In this document: piece after piece, positions 15,998 through 24,145 of the stretch
Position numbering within the stretch: the stretch's first letter is position 1
Layout of the letters: the number at the start of each line of letters is the position of its first letter
Source: Stygiobacter sp043807765
GTDB taxonomy: Bacteria; Bacteroidota; Ignavibacteria; Ignavibacteriales; Melioribacteraceae
Direction of reading: 5' to 3'
Length of the DNA stretch: 64,000 nt
Assembly: GCA_043807765.1 (NCBI GenBank)
Contig: JAZDFQ010000059.1
Span: 1-64,000, forward strand
Made by a program: the position numbers and the translations under genes
The notes under the pieces: generated by a model
What the model was told of the DNA's origin: nothing
Databases searched by the model: none
What the model saw: the letters and a program-made list of their open reading frames with translations, nothing else

Positions 15998-16480
15998 TTA
16001 CAAGCCCAATGTTCCAAATGCTTCAGTATGTTTTTGTGAAATGTTAATAATATCAAACTTAAGTTCTAATGTGTTTTTTAATACCGCGAAAGGCTTTAAG
16101 CTCCTAGCATCAGAAGTGACAAAATGTTTTATTTTAATTTCTTGGTTTGCTTGTGCAAATAATTTAGAATCATTTGAAATTAGCAATCTTTCAGTTTGCT
16201 CTAACTCTCCCCTCTGTTTAGCTGTAAACAAAGCGCTGGCAAATTCTCCTGTCTTTTTAGCATGATTAACATTAAAAGGTAATATCTGAAGATTTTTCAA
16301 AGGTAGTTGTTCAATGCTTCCCCTTACACAAAACTCTGCAATACTAATTGTAGAAACAACCATTGCAATTTCTTTCTCGAGAAAATATTTATAGTAACCA
16401 TCTGCGTTAGAAAAAAGAACATCATTTTTGTTAAGAAATCTAAGGAAGAAGCTAGTATCAAGAAGCACGCTTTCAAGCAT
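15998..16480 (-). CDS. PIN-domain protein, probable toxin of a TA-like pair
   Basis: From the ATG at 16480 the protein has 160 residues. The PIN fold is shown by LLDTSFFLRFL (first acidic residue Asp8), SIAEFCVRG (Glu), NDSKLFAQA (Asp) and FVTSDARSLKP (Asp), the usual acidic nuclease set. PIN toxins of the VapC kind cut RNA. The start codon lies inside the end of the gene upstream (8-base overlap), the antitoxin-first order seen in many type II modules. The partner is far larger than a VapB, so the pair is either an unusual TA system or a different two-gene nuclease. An in-frame start further upstream (16519) is less likely. Confidence 0.78.
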   Translation of the reverse strand: MLESVLLDTSFFLRFLNKNDVLFSNADGYYKYFLEKEIAMVVSTISIAEFCVRGSIEQLPLKNLQILPFNVNHAKKTGEFASALFTAKQRGELEQTERLLISNDSKLFAQANQEIKIKHFVTSDARSLKPFAVLKNTLELKFDIINISQKHTEAFGTLGL

Positions 16481-17285
16481 TGTAACCTCTAATATCTCCC
16501 AACCAATCTTCTTTATCATTCAACCATTTCATAGCCTTAGCTCTTAAGCTATCCAAATATTTTTCATCGTAAATTGTATTATAATTGATCAACTCATCAA
16601 ACTTCAAACTGCTTTTATCAATCTCTCCGGTTTCAGTGTTTTGTTTACCAGTTGCTTTTATACCATAGGTTTTATACAACAAATTTTCATCTGAATCTGC
16701 TAAAAATTGCTGCGGAGTTTGTATAACAACCGTTCCGAATTCATCAGTTACAAGATGAATGTTGGCTTTTTCTTTGCCGCCTGCGTTTGTAATTTTTCCG
16801 TAAAAATAAAATTCCGCATCAGCCCAATACGCGCTGTTTCTAATAAAGTTTGTACCTGTATTAACTTTAAGTGTATTAGTTTCAGACAATGAGGTAGAAA
16901 TAGTAAACATGTAATCCCGTTTCAAAGCTGTTTCTTGAAAAGCTTCTACTGCTTTGGCTGAACTAACATCAAGAAAGTCTATATTCCCAGATGAGGCAAT
17001 TGTTCCCAATACAGCATTGAAACCAATAATGGCTTGAATACCAGTCTTAAAAATGTGCTTAACAGATCCTTCTTCTATTTTATAGCTTATTAGTGGGCGG
17101 TCTTTTCTTTCCCCTGGAAACAACAGATGCTCTGCATGTTCAATAATCGAAACTACTTCCCGAATGTCATAAGCATCAGGAGTTAATTCTAAGTTTCCTT
17201 TATTGCCAGAAACTCTTATTTCTATGTATCCAATCTTTTCCATGATTAAATTTACAAAATATCTGTATTTGTGCAATGTCTCCAT
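16473..17285 (-). CDS. Partner protein of the PIN gene, unknown family
   Basis: About 270 residues, with possible starts at 17303, 17285 (GGAG just upstream) and 17243 (MEKIGYIEIRVSG). The sequence is soluble. The N-terminal half is alpha/beta (DAYDIREVVSIIEHAEHLLF, KIEEGSVKHIFKTGIQAIIG). A beta-rich middle follows (SAYWADAEFYFYGKITNAGG, NIHLVTDEFGTVVIQTPQ), and the short C-terminal tail MKWLNDKEDWLGDIRGY resembles the toxin-neutralising tails of some antitoxins. I believe related proteins occur next to PIN genes in other Bacteroidota, but I cannot name the family. Translational coupling to the PIN gene supports a functional pair. No DNA-binding motif is obvious. Confidence 0.7.
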   Translation of the reverse strand: METLHKYRYFVNLIMEKIGYIEIRVSGNKGNLELTPDAYDIREVVSIIEHAEHLLFPGERKDRPLISYKIEEGSVKHIFKTGIQAIIGFNAVLGTIASSGNIDFLDVSSAKAVEAFQETALKRDYMFTISTSLSETNTLKVNTGTNFIRNSAYWADAEFYFYGKITNAGGKEKANIHLVTDEFGTVVIQTPQQFLADSDENLLYKTYGIKATGKQNTETGEIDKSSLKFDELINYNTIYDEKYLDSLRAKAMKWLNDKEDWLGDIRGYNA

Positions 17286-17358
17286 TTCTCCGTTATAGGG
17301 CATCCCGTAGCAAGTTTTTTTATATTTGCCCCACTTATTTAATAATTAGAGTAGATTA

Positions 17359-19980
17359 ATGCACCCGAAGAATCTCGAAAATATTCCAAAAGCTTACAGT
17401 CCAAAAGACACCGAAGATAAATGGTACAAATACTGGGAAGATCATAATTTATATCATTCAGAAATAGATGAAAGCAAACCGGCTTATACAATTGTAATTC
17501 CACCTCCAAACATTACCGGAATTCTCCACATTGGACACATACTTAACAACACACTGCAAGATATTTTCATCCGCTACAAGCGAATGATGGGCTTTAATGC
17601 TTGCTGGGTTCCGGGTATTGACCACGCGTCAATCGCTACCGAAGCAAAAGTTGTTGCGCTTCTTAAAGAACAGCACATTACAAAGGATAAAATTTCCCGC
17701 GAAGAATTTTTAAAACACTGCTACGCCTGGAAAGATAAATATGGCGGAATAATTTTTCAGCAGCTTCGCAAAATTGGCGTTAGCTGCGACTGGCAACGCG
17801 AGCGCTTTACAATGGATGATCATTACTACAAAAAAGTAACTGGGGCTTTCGTAAAACTTTACAAAGATGGCTTGATCTACCGCGGCTACAGAATGGTTAA
17901 CTGGGATCCGGCTTCAAAATCAGCCATCAGCGATGAAGAAGTATTCTACAAAGAAATTCAAGGCAAGCTCTGGTATTTCAAATATCCGGTTAAGGATACA
18001 AATGAATTTGTAATCGTTGCTACAACCCGCCCGGAAACAATGCTTGGAGATACCGGCGTTGCTGTTAATCCCGAAGATGAACGTTACAGACACTTGGTTG
18101 GCAAGACAATAGTTCTTCCAATTGTTGGAAGAGAAATTCCATTGTTCGCGGATTCTTATGTAGATAAAGAATTTGGAACCGGCGCAGTTAAAGTAACTCC
18201 GGCTCACGATGTTAATGATTACGATATGGCTCACCGCAACAATCTTGAAATGATTAACATCTTCAATGAAGATGCGACAACAAACGGAAACGTTCCGCCG
18301 GAATTTCAAGAGTTAGATAGATACATCGTTCGCGAAAAAGTTGTGGCGAGAATGGAAGAGCTTGGTCTTGTTGAAAAAATTGAAAGCTACACAAACAAAG
18401 TTGGTTACTCTCAGCGCGGTAATGTTCCTATCGAACCATATTTGAGCGAGCAATGGTTCATGAAAATGGATGAGCTTTGCAAACCGGCTCTTCAAGTTGT
18501 GCAAGAAGGAAAAGTTAAATTTCATCCCGAGCATTGGGTTAAGACTTACGAACATTGGATGACAAACATTCGCGATTGGTGCATCTCACGCCAGCTTTGG
18601 TGGGGACACAGAATTCCGGTTTGGTATCATAACAGCACAAAAGAAATTTACTGTGATGTAGCTCCGCCGGTGGATATTGAAAATTGGCATCAAGAGGATG
18701 ACGTTCTTGATACATGGGCATCAAGCTGGCTTTGGGCTCAAGATGTTTTTACAAGCGAGAGCGACCAGAAATATTATTACCCGACCGATCTTCTTGTAAC
18801 CGCGCCCGATATTATTTTTTTCTGGGTTGCTCGTATGATTATTGCCGGAATGCATTTCATGGGTGAAGTTCCTTTCAAAGATGTTTACTTCACAAGTCTT
18901 GTTCGCGATGAAAAAGGAAGAAAGATGAGCAAGTCGCTCGGCAACTCTCCCGATCCCCTTGATCTCATTGAAGAATATGGCGCCGATGCTTTGCGTTTTA
19001 CAATGACATACATCGCCCCACTTGGTCAAGATGTTATGTTCAGCAGTGAAATGGTTGAGATTGGAAGAAACTTTGCCAACAAGATGTGGAACGCCGGAAG
19101 ATTTTTGTTGATGAACGCGCAGAATATTAAAATTGATCCGCTGCTTAAACACAAGCATATCGATTTTACAGACAAGTGGATTGCTTCCCGCTTTAATAAA
19201 ACAATTAAAGATGTAAATGAGGCACTCGATAAATTCGAAGTGAACGCTGCATCAAAAATTATTTACAGCTATGTGTGGAATGACTTTTGCGATTGGTATG
19301 TAGAGCTTGCAAAGAACCGTTTGTATAATGGAAGCGAAGAGGTTAAATCGGCTGTTCTTTCACGTGCGATTTCTCTTTATGAAGACATGCTTAAGCTCGT
19401 TCATCCGTTTATGCCATTTATCTCGGAAGAAATCTGGCAATTGCTTGACGAGCGCAAAGAAGGACAAAGTATTTCGATATGTGAGTTTCCAAAGTTTGAC
19501 GCATCGCTGGTAGATGAAACAGCCGAAAAAGAAATCGAGTTTGTGCAAGAAGTTGTAACCGCAATTAGAAACATCCGCGGCGAAATGAACATTTCTCCCG
19601 CTAAACCGATTAATGTTTTCTTGAAAAGTACTGCGGTTACTTCTGCGCAAGAAAAATATATCAAATCATTAGTAAGAATTGATACTCTAACGGTTGATGA
19701 ACATCTTGATAAGCCAAAAGCATGCGCTTCTGCTGTGGTTAAAGGCTGTGATATTTTCATTCCGCTTGAAGGATTGATTGATCTTAAAGTTGAACGCGCA
19801 AGAATCGAAAAAGAAATTGCCCGCATTCTCGGAAGCTTTAACGGTGTACGCAAGAAATTGGAAAACGAGAGTTTCGTTTCCAAAGCTCCGGCTGAGGTTA
19901 TCGAACGTGAGCGGATGAAAATGAATGACTGGCAGAAGGCTCTTGAGAAGCTTCAAACGATTCTGGAAGATTTAGAGTAA
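17359..19980 (+). CDS. valS: Valyl-tRNA synthetase
   Basis: The 873-residue protein has class I synthetase signatures: HIGH at residues 57-60 (PPPNITGILHIGH) and KMSKS near residue 525 (GRKMSKSLGNSPDP). The editing domain sits between them (TTRPETMLGDTGVAVNPEDE), and a C-terminal coiled-coil tail (LKVERARIEKEIARI) binds tRNA. It charges tRNA-Val. The length is normal. TATATTTG at 17321-17328 is a possible -7 box, without a clear -33. A terminator follows directly. Confidence 0.98.
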   Translation: MHPKNLENIPKAYSPKDTEDKWYKYWEDHNLYHSEIDESKPAYTIVIPPPNITGILHIGHILNNTLQDIFIRYKRMMGFNACWVPGIDHASIATEAKVVALLKEQHITKDKISREEFLKHCYAWKDKYGGIIFQQLRKIGVSCDWQRERFTMDDHYYKKVTGAFVKLYKDGLIYRGYRMVNWDPASKSAISDEEVFYKEIQGKLWYFKYPVKDTNEFVIVATTRPETMLGDTGVAVNPEDERYRHLVGKTIVLPIVGREIPLFADSYVDKEFGTGAVKVTPAHDVNDYDMAHRNNLEMINIFNEDATTNGNVPPEFQELDRYIVREKVVARMEELGLVEKIESYTNKVGYSQRGNVPIEPYLSEQWFMKMDELCKPALQVVQEGKVKFHPEHWVKTYEHWMTNIRDWCISRQLWWGHRIPVWYHNSTKEIYCDVAPPVDIENWHQEDDVLDTWASSWLWAQDVFTSESDQKYYYPTDLLVTAPDIIFFWVARMIIAGMHFMGEVPFKDVYFTSLVRDEKGRKMSKSLGNSPDPLDLIEEYGADALRFTMTYIAPLGQDVMFSSEMVEIGRNFANKMWNAGRFLLMNAQNIKIDPLLKHKHIDFTDKWIASRFNKTIKDVNEALDKFEVNAASKIIYSYVWNDFCDWYVELAKNRLYNGSEEVKSAVLSRAISLYEDMLKLVHPFMPFISEEIWQLLDERKEGQSISICEFPKFDASLVDETAEKEIEFVQEVVTAIRNIRGEMNISPAKPINVFLKSTAVTSAQEKYIKSLVRIDTLTVDEHLDKPKACASAVVKGCDIFIPLEGLIDLKVERARIEKEIARILGSFNGVRKKLENESFVSKAPAEVIERERMKMNDWQKALEKLQTILEDLE

Positions 19981-19987
19981 CCGAAAG

Positions 19988-20014
19988 AGGCTTGTTAAAA
20001 CAAGCCTTTTTTGT
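19988..20014 (+). terminator. Rho-independent terminator after valS
   Basis: AGGCTTGT (19988-19995) pairs with ACAAGCCT (20000-20007) across a TAAA loop and is followed by TTTTTGTTTTT. It begins 8 bases after the valS stop. Confidence 0.9.
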
Positions 20015-20067
20015 TTTTACAGAGTTTGTTTTTCAATAAATTGAAACAACGATTGTTTGGAGGAAGT

Positions 20068-20466
20068 ATGTTTTTTACACTATTACTCGTAACGTTCGCG
20101 CTGGCAGTTATTACGTCTTTTATAATTGCAAAGTTTTTTGAAAAACCAATTGGAAAGATTCTAAACAGAATAATTGCTGATGACATTAGCGGTGCATGGC
20201 AAAAATATCTCAAGTTTGCAATTTATGTCGTTGGTATAAGCGGAGGAGTAAGAATTTGGGAACTTGAAAAATATATTCAGCCACAAACTAAACTTTTACC
20301 CCAACTAGCCTTAACAAATGAAAGATGGGTTTTGGAAATTTATAGAACGATTATAGAGACTTTACAAAGCACTGCTTGGATGCTTCTAATATTTTTTCTC
20401 TTTGCGATGATTGCATATGTAATTGTAAAAGTATTTGAATTAAAACAGAACAAATCGGCTAGCTAA
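20068..20466 (+). CDS. Small integral membrane protein of unknown function
   Basis: The 132-residue protein starts at an ATG 20068 preceded by GGAGGAAGT, which decides this start over an earlier in-frame one. Three hydrophobic segments are visible: FFTLLLVTFALAVITSFIIA, then FAIYVVGISGGVRIW, and AWMLLIFFLFAMIAYVIV near the C-terminus. The middle region is amphipathic (FEKPIGKILNRIIADDISGAW). The layout recalls a short mechanosensitive-channel-like or signalling membrane protein, but I recognise no family. It precedes the GAF-SpoIIE phosphatase by 46 bases. Confidence 0.7.
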   Translation: MFFTLLLVTFALAVITSFIIAKFFEKPIGKILNRIIADDISGAWQKYLKFAIYVVGISGGVRIWELEKYIQPQTKLLPQLALTNERWVLEIYRTIIETLQSTAWMLLIFFLFAMIAYVIVKVFELKQNKSAS

Positions 20467-20512
20467 TTCTGTTTCTTTCATAATCTTTTTTAGCAGCAAC
20501 GAAAGGCTGACG

Positions 20513-21811
20513 ATGGCATCAAAAACAACAATTGAATTAGACAAACACGGTTACATTTCACTTCTAAAGCGTATAAAGTTTTTCCAAAACACAGTTCAAG
20601 AACTGACAGAGAGAAAACCTCTTCAAAAACTTTTAGACCAAATTATTTCTGCTAGCAAAAAACTTCTTGATGCCGAAGCGGCTTCGCTTCTCTTGTTCAA
20701 CAAAGAAGAAGGTTATCTCTATTTTCACACTATGGTCGGTGGAACGGAATCTTCTCTCAAGTCGAAAAGAATTTTGATTGGGGAGGGTATTGCCGGGTGG
20801 GTTGCCGAAAAGAAAAAGTCATTAATCATTAACGATTGCTATGGGGATGACCGCTTTAACAAAGACTTTGATGTATCCTCCGGATTCAGAACAAGAAATA
20901 TGATTTGCGCGCCTATGATTCAAAAGGAAAGTTTTGTTGGTGTTATACAAGTTATTAACAAAAAGAACTCTGGTGATTTTTCCAAAGAAGATTTGGATTT
21001 ATTTGAATCTCTTGCCGCACAATGCGCAGTTGCAATTGAAAATGCACGTTTGATTGATGTTGAAATTAAATCCGAACATACTAAACACGAAATGGAAACA
21101 GCTTGGAAAATACAATCCCATTTTCTCCCTCAAAAATTGCCGAGAATACATAACATTGAAATGTCTATTCGCCTGAAACCGGCTAAAGAAATTGGTGGTG
21201 ATTATTTTAATGTAATAAAGATTAACGAAGAGAATACTTTGTTTTTTGTAGCAGATGTATCTGGGAAAAGCGTCCCGGCAGCTTTAATTGTTTCAACAAT
21301 TTATAGTTTTCTGCAAATCTATTTTATTGTTCAAAAACATAATTTCGATCCAATTGAAATGGTGCAGTCGTTTAATAGATTTTTAATCAATTCGACAACG
21401 CCGGATAAATTTGCAACGGCATGGTTTGGTATCTTCAATTCAAACTCAAAAACTTTGCTAAGTATAAGTGCCGGTCATAATCCTTCCTATTTACTTAGAT
21501 CAAACGAAAATACACTAACAAAACTATCCGCCGGCGGATTAATGTTAGGAAGCATGGACTTCCCCTTTTCGTCAGAAACTATTCAGCTAGAGAAAGATGA
21601 TTTAATATTTTTCTACACAGACGGAATTCCGGAAGCGATGAACTTAAGCGAAGAAGAATTCGGTGAAGAGCGTTTTGAAAGATTGTTAATTGCTCATCGC
21701 AATTTAGAACCTAATGATTTATCTAGAACAATTTTTGAGGAAGTTAAAAGTTACCGCGCTGAAGCAGAACAAAGCGATGACATCACTCTGGGAATAATAA
21801 AAATACTATAA
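20513..21811 (+). CDS. GAF-domain SpoIIE/RsbU-type protein serine phosphatase
   Basis: The 432-residue protein has an N-terminal GAF domain (about 35-185, LLDAEAASLLLFNKEEG and ERILIGEGIAGWV-like strands) and a C-terminal PP2C/SpoIIE phosphatase (about 205-432). The latter shows IQSHFLPQKLPRI, GGDYFNVIKI and FVADVSGKSVPAALIVS (metal-binding Asp residues), then SAGHNP, FYTDGIPEAMN and SDDITLGII. It is cytoplasmic. Such phosphatases act on anti-sigma-factor antagonists in partner-switching pathways; no STAS or HATPase partner lies beside it. Only two bases separate it from the dehydratase gene. Confidence 0.9.
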   Translation: MASKTTIELDKHGYISLLKRIKFFQNTVQELTERKPLQKLLDQIISASKKLLDAEAASLLLFNKEEGYLYFHTMVGGTESSLKSKRILIGEGIAGWVAEKKKSLIINDCYGDDRFNKDFDVSSGFRTRNMICAPMIQKESFVGVIQVINKKNSGDFSKEDLDLFESLAAQCAVAIENARLIDVEIKSEHTKHEMETAWKIQSHFLPQKLPRIHNIEMSIRLKPAKEIGGDYFNVIKINEENTLFFVADVSGKSVPAALIVSTIYSFLQIYFIVQKHNFDPIEMVQSFNRFLINSTTPDKFATAWFGIFNSNSKTLLSISAGHNPSYLLRSNENTLTKLSAGGLMLGSMDFPFSSETIQLEKDDLIFFYTDGIPEAMNLSEEEFGEERFERLLIAHRNLEPNDLSRTIFEEVKSYRAEAEQSDDITLGIIKIL

Positions 21812-21813
21812 TC

Positions 21814-22770
21814 ATGATAATTGAACACGAACCGACCAAACAAGACATTATTGAAGCTCACGAACGAATTAAGAATCAAATTCGCTATACGCCAATTTTA
21901 TCATCCTCGCTTATTAATAATATAGCCGGTTGCGAGCTTTATTTTAAGTGCGAAAACTTTCAGAAAGTTGGCGCATTTAAATTCCGTGGGGCAAGCAACG
22001 CGGTTCTTTCTCTCAATATGGAAGAACTTCAAAAAGGAGTTGCTACACATTCATCGGGGAATCACGCGGCAGCTTTAGCGTTAGCAGCAAAAATGAGAAA
22101 TGTTCCGGCTTATATTGTAATGCCAAACGCCGCTCCGGAAATAAAGAAAATTGCTGTACAAAGTTACGGGGCAAAAATTATCTTCTGCGAGCCTACACTG
22201 CAAGCACGCGAAGAAACGCTTGCGAAAGTTGTAGAAGAAACCGGTGCTGCTTTTATTCATCCTTACAACAATTATTCCGTTATTGCCGGTCAAGCCACAT
22301 GCGCCAAAGAAATTCTTAAAGAGATGCCGGATTTAGATTATATAATTCCTCCGGTGGGCGGCGGCGGATTAGCAAGCGGAACTTGCTTGAGCGCAAAATA
22401 TTTTTCCGATACAACAAAAGTAATTGGTGCTGAACCACTTGGTGCCGATGACGCTTTCCGTTCTTTGCGGGATAAAACAATCTATCCTTCTGTAAATCCC
22501 AAAACTATTTGCGATGGACTGCTGACAAATTTGTGCGGTAAAACTTATTCCATCTTGAGCCAAAATATGGAAGAAATCTTAACCGCTTCCGAAGAAGCAA
22601 TCATCGAAGCGATGAGATTAATTTGGGAGAGAATGAAAATTATTGTTGAACCTTCCGGCACTGTTACACTTGCTGTTATTTTGGAAAACAAGGAAAAGTT
22701 TGCCGGAAAAAAGATTGCCCTAATTCTTTCCGGCGGTAATGTTGATTTGAATAAGAAATTTTGGCTTTAG
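21814..22770 (+). CDS. PLP-dependent threonine/serine dehydratase, catabolic (TdcB-like)
   Basis: The 318-residue protein is a fold-type II PLP enzyme. Lys56 in FKFRGASNAV carries the cofactor, SSGNHAAALAL is the substrate loop, and PPVGGGGLASG binds the phosphate. There is no C-terminal ACT domain, so it is the short, non-feedback-regulated kind that converts threonine to 2-oxobutyrate or serine to pyruvate. A serine racemase of the same fold is possible and cannot be excluded by sequence. The ATG lies two bases after the phosphatase stop, suggesting cotranscription. Confidence 0.88.
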   Translation: MIIEHEPTKQDIIEAHERIKNQIRYTPILSSSLINNIAGCELYFKCENFQKVGAFKFRGASNAVLSLNMEELQKGVATHSSGNHAAALALAAKMRNVPAYIVMPNAAPEIKKIAVQSYGAKIIFCEPTLQAREETLAKVVEETGAAFIHPYNNYSVIAGQATCAKEILKEMPDLDYIIPPVGGGGLASGTCLSAKYFSDTTKVIGAEPLGADDAFRSLRDKTIYPSVNPKTICDGLLTNLCGKTYSILSQNMEEILTASEEAIIEAMRLIWERMKIIVEPSGTVTLAVILENKEKFAGKKIALILSGGNVDLNKKFWL

Positions 22771-22788
22771 TTTTGTACTGTTAGAATT

Positions 22789-23880
22789 TTATTTCATCAA
22801 AAGTAGTTTCTTTGTTTGCGAAAATTTTTCAGCGTTTAGCTTGTAGAAATAAATGCCGCTTGTTAATTGAGAATTACGAATTGAGAATTGAGAATAATAC
22901 GTTCCCGCTTGCTGATATTCGTTTACTAAAGTTGCTATTTCTCTTCCCAATACATCATACACTTTTAGACTTACTTGGCTTGCTGCTTGAAGCTTGTAGC
23001 CAATAGTAGTTTCCGGATTAAACGGATTTGGATAATTTTGTTCTAAAAAATAATTCGTCGGCAAATTTTCACCGTTTTTTATTCCGTTTAATTGCTTTTC
23101 ATACTCTATTGCCAAATCGAAAACTTCTTTAACAAATTGTGGAGCTACCAAATCATCCGCCTTTGCGTTAGGATGACTGTCTGAAGAACTTGACGCATAC
23201 TGTGTTTGTAGTTTATAATCAGCTCCAACCAGCTTATGAAAAAAATCAAACACATAAATGTTTTTGGGAAATTGTTTTATCTCCTTATCTAATCCGGCGG
23301 CGAGCGTGTCTTTAGCCCACAAACAAAAGTCGTGAGACCGTTTTGCCTCTGTGCTATTTGTTGAAGAAGCAACGAGCGGTGCGTTTGTCCAGATAACAAA
23401 AAAATTGCCCGGGTAATTTTTCATTGCACGAACAATATGCCGCCAGTGCCACTTGTAATTGTAAACGCTTTTGTTTTCCGGATTAAGCGTATCAGATGGA
23501 ACTCCGTCGTCCCAAATATTTGAAGAGGGGAAACATGATTTTATCACAACTATTTTATTCGATTGCAAAATCTGTCTAATATCGGCGTCAACTAAATCTT
23601 TGTTCTCGAATATTTTATGCCAGCGCTCCCATTCATTGTTCCAAGGAGTTTCCGGCCAGCTTCTCTCGCTTAAAGAAACCGCATGCTGACCGGTAAGATT
23701 ATGTGCGGAATTGTACTTTGATATTTCATTAGAGACACTTGTAGTTGAACCACCGTTCCAAATACATCCGCCGGTTGAGTGATGAAGAAAAACTCCGCTT
23801 CTAAAATAATTTGATTGCGAAATAAGCAAAGAACTTCCCGCAAAAAAAATAATGAGGAATTTTCGATAAGCACTTTTCAT
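22789..23880 (-). CDS. Secreted SGNH-like protein with T9SS sorting domain
   Basis: The 363-residue protein has a signal peptide (FLIIFFAGSSLLISQ). An SGNH/GDSL-like region follows (about 28-245, beginning VFLHHSTGGCIWNGG, with KSCFPSSNIW, FFVIWTNAPL and SDSHPNAKADD, the last as a plausible catalytic Asp-His block). A type IX sorting domain ends the protein (NYPNPFNPETT, SGIYFYKLNAEKFSQ). Esterase activity on surface or environmental substrates is plausible but the family match is partial. Near residues 330-340 the sorting domain contains a SQFSIRNSQL stretch encoded by TTGAGAAT repeats. The 265-base gap upstream (23881-24145) shows no gene. Confidence 0.72.
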   Translation of the reverse strand: MKSAYRKFLIIFFAGSSLLISQSNYFRSGVFLHHSTGGCIWNGGSTTSVSNEISKYNSAHNLTGQHAVSLSERSWPETPWNNEWERWHKIFENKDLVDADIRQILQSNKIVVIKSCFPSSNIWDDGVPSDTLNPENKSVYNYKWHWRHIVRAMKNYPGNFFVIWTNAPLVASSTNSTEAKRSHDFCLWAKDTLAAGLDKEIKQFPKNIYVFDFFHKLVGADYKLQTQYASSSSDSHPNAKADDLVAPQFVKEVFDLAIEYEKQLNGIKNGENLPTNYFLEQNYPNPFNPETTIGYKLQAASQVSLKVYDVLGREIATLVNEYQQAGTYYSQFSIRNSQLTSGIYFYKLNAEKFSQTKKLLLMK

Positions 23881-24145
23881 TTTATTCTCACCGATAATTA
23901 AATAAATCGTTTACTGATTTTCCATCCGCAAGAAACTGAAACCAAAGCTATTTTACAAAGACATCTATCACACGAGAAAGGTACTCGGTCTATATTGGGA
24001 TTGATTCATCTATCCGTACATCCTAAGTAAGCAGTTCACTTGTTGTCGTTGTAGAAGACAAAAAAGCTTGTCGAAAAAACGATTGTCTCATTTTTCCGAC
24101 TGTATTGTGAATTCAGCAAAACTTTCTTTGCTATGAATTCTTTGA

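Noticed and set aside
15998..16519. Longer PIN protein starting at 16519
   Set aside because: The extra 13 residues precede the PIN fold and the shorter start at 16480 fits the overlap with the partner gene.
23881..24145. Hidden RNA or small gene in the 265-base gap before the GH31 stop
   Set aside because: No start with a ribosome site, no stable stem and no tRNA signature were found.
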